This document shows positions 61,526-64,000 of a stretch of 64,000 bases of DNA, one piece after another. A program made the translations under genes and the position numbers. Each line of letters starts with the position of its first letter. Positions within the stretch are counted from its first letter, which is position 1. Source of the DNA: Streptomyces sp. YIM 121038 (GTDB lineage: Bacteria; Actinomycetota; Actinomycetes; Streptomycetales; Streptomycetaceae); NCBI RefSeq assembly GCF_006088715.1, contig NZ_CP030771.1:1488001-1552000 (forward strand), read 5' to 3'. Below the pieces are notes generated by a model. The model was not told the origin of the DNA. It made no database searches and was given only the letters and a program-made list of their open reading frames with translations.

Positions 61526-62796
61526 GCGACCGGCAGGACGCGGACGCCCCGACGCCGCGGCCCGACGCGCCGGGCCCCTCGGCGGACGACGGCGGGGCGC
61601 CCCCCTCGGCCGCCCGCCCGGCGGCGGACCGGCAGGCGTCGCGCCCCCCGGCGCGCCGTCGGGGCACGCTCGCGGCGCTGCGGGCCGAGCGGCCGCGACG
61701 GGTGCCGCCCTACCTCGTCGACCTGGTCGTCTTCCTCTGCGCGGTGATCGACCTGGGCTTCACCACCGACGGCTACGACGAGACACCGGGGGCGCTGACC
61801 GCGGCGACGGTGGCCTGTCTCGCGCTGCTGCTCCGGCGGCGGTTCCCGCTCGTCGTCGTGCTGCTCACGCTGCCCTCCAGCGTGATGGTGGAGCTCACGG
61901 TGCCGCCGTTCGCCGCCCTGTTCACGCTGGCCGACCGGACGCGGGACCGCAGGCTCCTCGCGCTGTGCGCGATCCTGTCGGCCGCCGCGTCCGCCTTCCC
62001 GTGGCCGCCGAGCGCGCTCGCCTCCGGCGACCAGACGTGGACCCTGATCTACTTCGTCTACACGCTGACGACCGCCGCCGCCCCCGTGCTGCTCGGCCAG
62101 CTCACCCAGGCGCGCCGGGACCTGTCGCGGCGCCTGGCCGAGATCGAGCAGGCGCGCGAGCACGAGCGGGCGCTGCACGCGCAGGCCGTGCTCGCCCAGG
62201 AGCGCGCGCAGCTGGCCCGCGAGATGCACGACGTCGTCTCGCACCAGGTGTCGCTGATCGCGGTGCGGGCGGGCGCCTGGCAGGTCGCCGCCAAGGACAC
62301 CGACTCGCGGGAGGCGGCCCGCACGATCCGCTCCCTGAGCGTCAACACCCTCGACGAGCTGCGGCACATGGTCACGCTGCTGCGCGCCTCCGGCGGCCGG
62401 GCCACCGAGCTCACGCCACAGCCCACCCTCGCCGACCTGCGGACCCTGGTCGGCTCCAGCGGCATCGAGGCGGAGCTGACCGGCGCGCTGCCGCCGGACA
62501 TCGCGACGCCCGCGCAGCGCGCCCTGTACCGCACCGTGCAGGAGGCGCTCACCAACGTGCGCAAGCACGCGCCCGGCGCCCGCGCCCGCGTCCACCTGTG
62601 GGACGACGGCGAGGAGTTCGGGGTCACGGTCACCAACACCCCGCCCACCCGTCCTTCGCTGCCCCTGCCCGGCTCCCAGCAGGGCCTCATCGGCCTGCGC
62701 GAGCGCGCGGACCTGCTGCACGGCACCTTCCACGCGGGCCCCACCCCGGACGGCGGCTACCGGGTCAGGCTCGGCGTCCCGAGCGCGGGCGACTGA
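61522..62796 (+). CDS. NarL-class sensor histidine kinase
   Basis: 424 residues. An unusually long Pro/Ala/Asp-rich N-terminus (about 50 residues), then four or five membrane helices with little outside the membrane, then HisKA_3 (AREMHDVVSHQVSLIAVRAGAW, His in REMHD) and a HATPase end (EALTNVRKHAPG, GLIGLRERADLLHG). GTG start overlaps the response regulator stop. Intramembrane-sensing layout suggests it senses envelope stress or a membrane-active compound. Confidence 0.93.
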   Translation: MSDRQDADAPTPRPDAPGPSADDGGAPPSAARPAADRQASRPPARRRGTLAALRAERPRRVPPYLVDLVVFLCAVIDLGFTTDGYDETPGALTAATVACLALLLRRRFPLVVVLLTLPSSVMVELTVPPFAALFTLADRTRDRRLLALCAILSAAASAFPWPPSALASGDQTWTLIYFVYTLTTAAAPVLLGQLTQARRDLSRRLAEIEQAREHERALHAQAVLAQERAQLAREMHDVVSHQVSLIAVRAGAWQVAAKDTDSREAARTIRSLSVNTLDELRHMVTLLRASGGRATELTPQPTLADLRTLVGSSGIEAELTGALPPDIATPAQRALYRTVQEALTNVRKHAPGARARVHLWDDGEEFGVTVTNTPPTRPSLPLPGSQQGLIGLRERADLLHGTFHAGPTPDGGYRVRLGVPSAGD

Positions 62797-62866
62797 GCCC
62801 GGCACGCCCCGGCCTGTCCGGCCTCCTCCTGTGCCGCGCGGACGGCACCCCGTATACCTGGGGCCC

Positions 62867-63898
62867 ATGACCACGCCGCAGCCCCGCCCCGCATCCCGGC
62901 CGCGTGCCGCGCTCGCCATGGCGCGCGACGCCGCCACCGCCGTCCTCGACGACCAGGCGCTCGCCGCGCTCGACGCCGTCTGCGACCTGACGTATCCGCC
63001 GCTGCTCGACGACTTCGGCACGGCGGCGGCCCGGGCCGTCCTCGGCCGGGTCGAGGTGCTCGTCACCGGCTGGGGCTGCCCGCCGCTCGACGCGGCCGCG
63101 CTCGCCGCCGCGCCCGGCCTGCGGGCCGTCGTGCACACGGCGGGCTCCGTGCGGGGGCACGTCACGGACGCCTGCTGGGAGCGCGGCGTGCAGGTGTCGT
63201 CGGCGGCCGCCGCCAACGCCCTGCCGGTCGCCGAGTACACGGTCGCGATGGTCCTGCTCACGGGCAAGCGGGTCCTGGAGCGCGCCCGCGCCCACACCGC
63301 CGCGCGCCGCCCCGACGACCCAATGCGCACGCCCCGCACGCTCGGCAACCACGGCCGCACCGTGGGGATCCTGTCCGCCTCGCACGTCGGCAGGCGCGTC
63401 ATCGAGCTGCTGCGCCCGTACGACCTGCGGATCCTGCTGCACGACCCGTACGTCGACGCGGCGCGGGCGGCCGCCCTCGGCGTGCGCGGCGTGGGCCTGC
63501 GGGAGCTCTTCGCGCAGAGCGACGTCGTGAGCGTGCACACGCCGCTGCTGCCCGAGACGCGGGGGCTCGTCGGCCGGGACCTCATCGCGGCCCTGCGCAG
63601 GGACGCGGTGCTCATCAACACCGCGCGCGGGGCCGTCGTCGACCAGGACGCGCTCACCGAGGCCGTGACGGCGGGGCGGATCCGGGCCGTGCTCGACGTC
63701 ACGGACCCCGATGTGCTGCCTCCCGGACATCCGCTGTGGGACTGCGAGAACGCCCTGCTCACCCCGCACCTCGCCGGGTCGCAGGGCAACGAGTGGCGGC
63801 GCCTGACCGACCTCGCCGTGAGCGAGGTGGCCCGCTGGGCGGCGGGGGACGGCTTCGCCCACGCCGTGTCCGCCCGGCGGGCCCGGCTGCTTGCCTGA
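62867..63898 (+). CDS. D-2-hydroxyacid dehydrogenase family protein
   Basis: 343 residues. NAD-binding GILSASHVGRRVIELL, catalytic Arg in INTARGAVVD, His in LLTPHLAGSQG. The usual catalytic Glu segment (DVT-x-PE-x-LP) reads DVTDPDVLP, so Asp stands where Glu is common. ATG at 62867; a TATACC box ends 9 bp before it, so the transcript may be leaderless. Of a type common in Streptomyces sugar-use regions; not a VanH, for which partner ligase genes would be expected. Confidence 0.88.
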   Translation: MTTPQPRPASRPRAALAMARDAATAVLDDQALAALDAVCDLTYPPLLDDFGTAAARAVLGRVEVLVTGWGCPPLDAAALAAAPGLRAVVHTAGSVRGHVTDACWERGVQVSSAAAANALPVAEYTVAMVLLTGKRVLERARAHTAARRPDDPMRTPRTLGNHGRTVGILSASHVGRRVIELLRPYDLRILLHDPYVDAARAAALGVRGVGLRELFAQSDVVSVHTPLLPETRGLVGRDLIAALRRDAVLINTARGAVVDQDALTEAVTAGRIRAVLDVTDPDVLPPGHPLWDCENALLTPHLAGSQGNEWRRLTDLAVSEVARWAAGDGFAHAVSARRARLLA

Positions 63899-63909
63899 GG
63901 GGCGGGGCG

Positions 63910-64000
63910 TCAGGCTCCCGTCGTGGAGCCCGGCCGGACGATCATCAGGATGGTGACGGTCGCCCACAGGACGTTGAAGATCCCGGTGGCCATGGCGAGT
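63910..64000 (-). CDS. C-terminus of a membrane protein (partial)
   Basis: Last 29 codons of a minus-strand gene that runs out of the window. The readable end (LAMATGIFNVLWATVTILMI then VRPGSTTGA) is a hydrophobic helix and a short polar tail. TGA at 63910-63912. Convergent with the dehydrogenase gene, 11 bp apart. Family not recognised. Confidence 0.55.
   Translation of the reverse strand, partial: LAMATGIFNVLWATVTILMIVRPGSTTGA

Noticed and set aside
62867..63898. D-2-hydroxyacid dehydrogenase as VanH for glycopeptide resistance
   Set aside because: No VanA/VanX partner genes nearby, about 18 kb from the last cluster regulator, and the Glu segment differs.
1..64000. CRISPR arrays, tRNA or rRNA genes, insertion sequences, attachment sites
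   Set aside because: I saw no regular spaced repeats, no tRNA-like cloverleaf or rRNA sequence, and no transposase or integrase gene.

Overview
The window is very GC-rich actinobacterial DNA with Streptomyces-type codon use, a rare TTA codon, a StrR-type pathway activator and many paired regulators. It is almost certainly a Streptomyces chromosome segment. It carries most of a biosynthetic gene cluster for a crosslinked, chlorinated heptapeptide of the glycopeptide-antibiotic superfamily, followed by an ordinary chromosomal flank.

Cluster (1-44370, all on the minus strand, so it reads right to left). Four NRPS genes (27425-35482, 22746-27428, 9008-22720, 2505-8972) encode seven modules split 2-1-3-1, ending in C-A-T-X-TE. 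The X domain has the degenerate HRIAADD motif typical of the P450-recruiting X domain. Adenylation pocket residues read by eye give Hpg1 - unknown2 - Hpg3 - Hpg4 - Hpg5 - Tyr6 - Hpg7. If position 2 is Trp, this is the complestatin/chloropeptin (type V) backbone. An MbtH protein, a cation/proton antiporter and a carrier-protein-type flavin halogenase (cut by the left edge) follow. The crosslinking P450s and the Hpg supply genes are not in the window and probably lie beyond the left edge. An ABC exporter, a StrR/ParB-like activator, an OmpR-type two-component pair and a large LuxR-type (LAL) regulator precede the NRPS genes. A near-consensus StrR/Bbr-type operator (GTCCGA-N17-TTGGAC) lies just upstream of the exporter/NRPS operon, and the exporter has a TTA codon right after its start.

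Most unusual in the cluster: a decayed eighth adenylation domain sits between the X domain and the thioesterase; a starter-type C domain precedes module 1; five consecutive modules (2-6) end in intact-looking epimerisation domains and module 6 has no N-methyltransferase; and there is strong internal sequence homogenisation between modules 3, 4 and 5.

Flank (44857-64000). Genes in order: an ArsR repressor; a divergent LysR / EamA exporter / SDR set; a nitrate/sulfonate-type ABC importer with a double permease next to MgtC; a MarR repressor divergent from a DOPA-dioxygenase-like enzyme with two clear operators; a small STAS-like protein; a shortened CYP152-type P450; a double-GNAT protein; a large family-4 glycosyltransferase; a membrane acyltransferase; a NarL-type two-component pair; and a D-2-hydroxyacid dehydrogenase. 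None of these has an obvious role in making the peptide.
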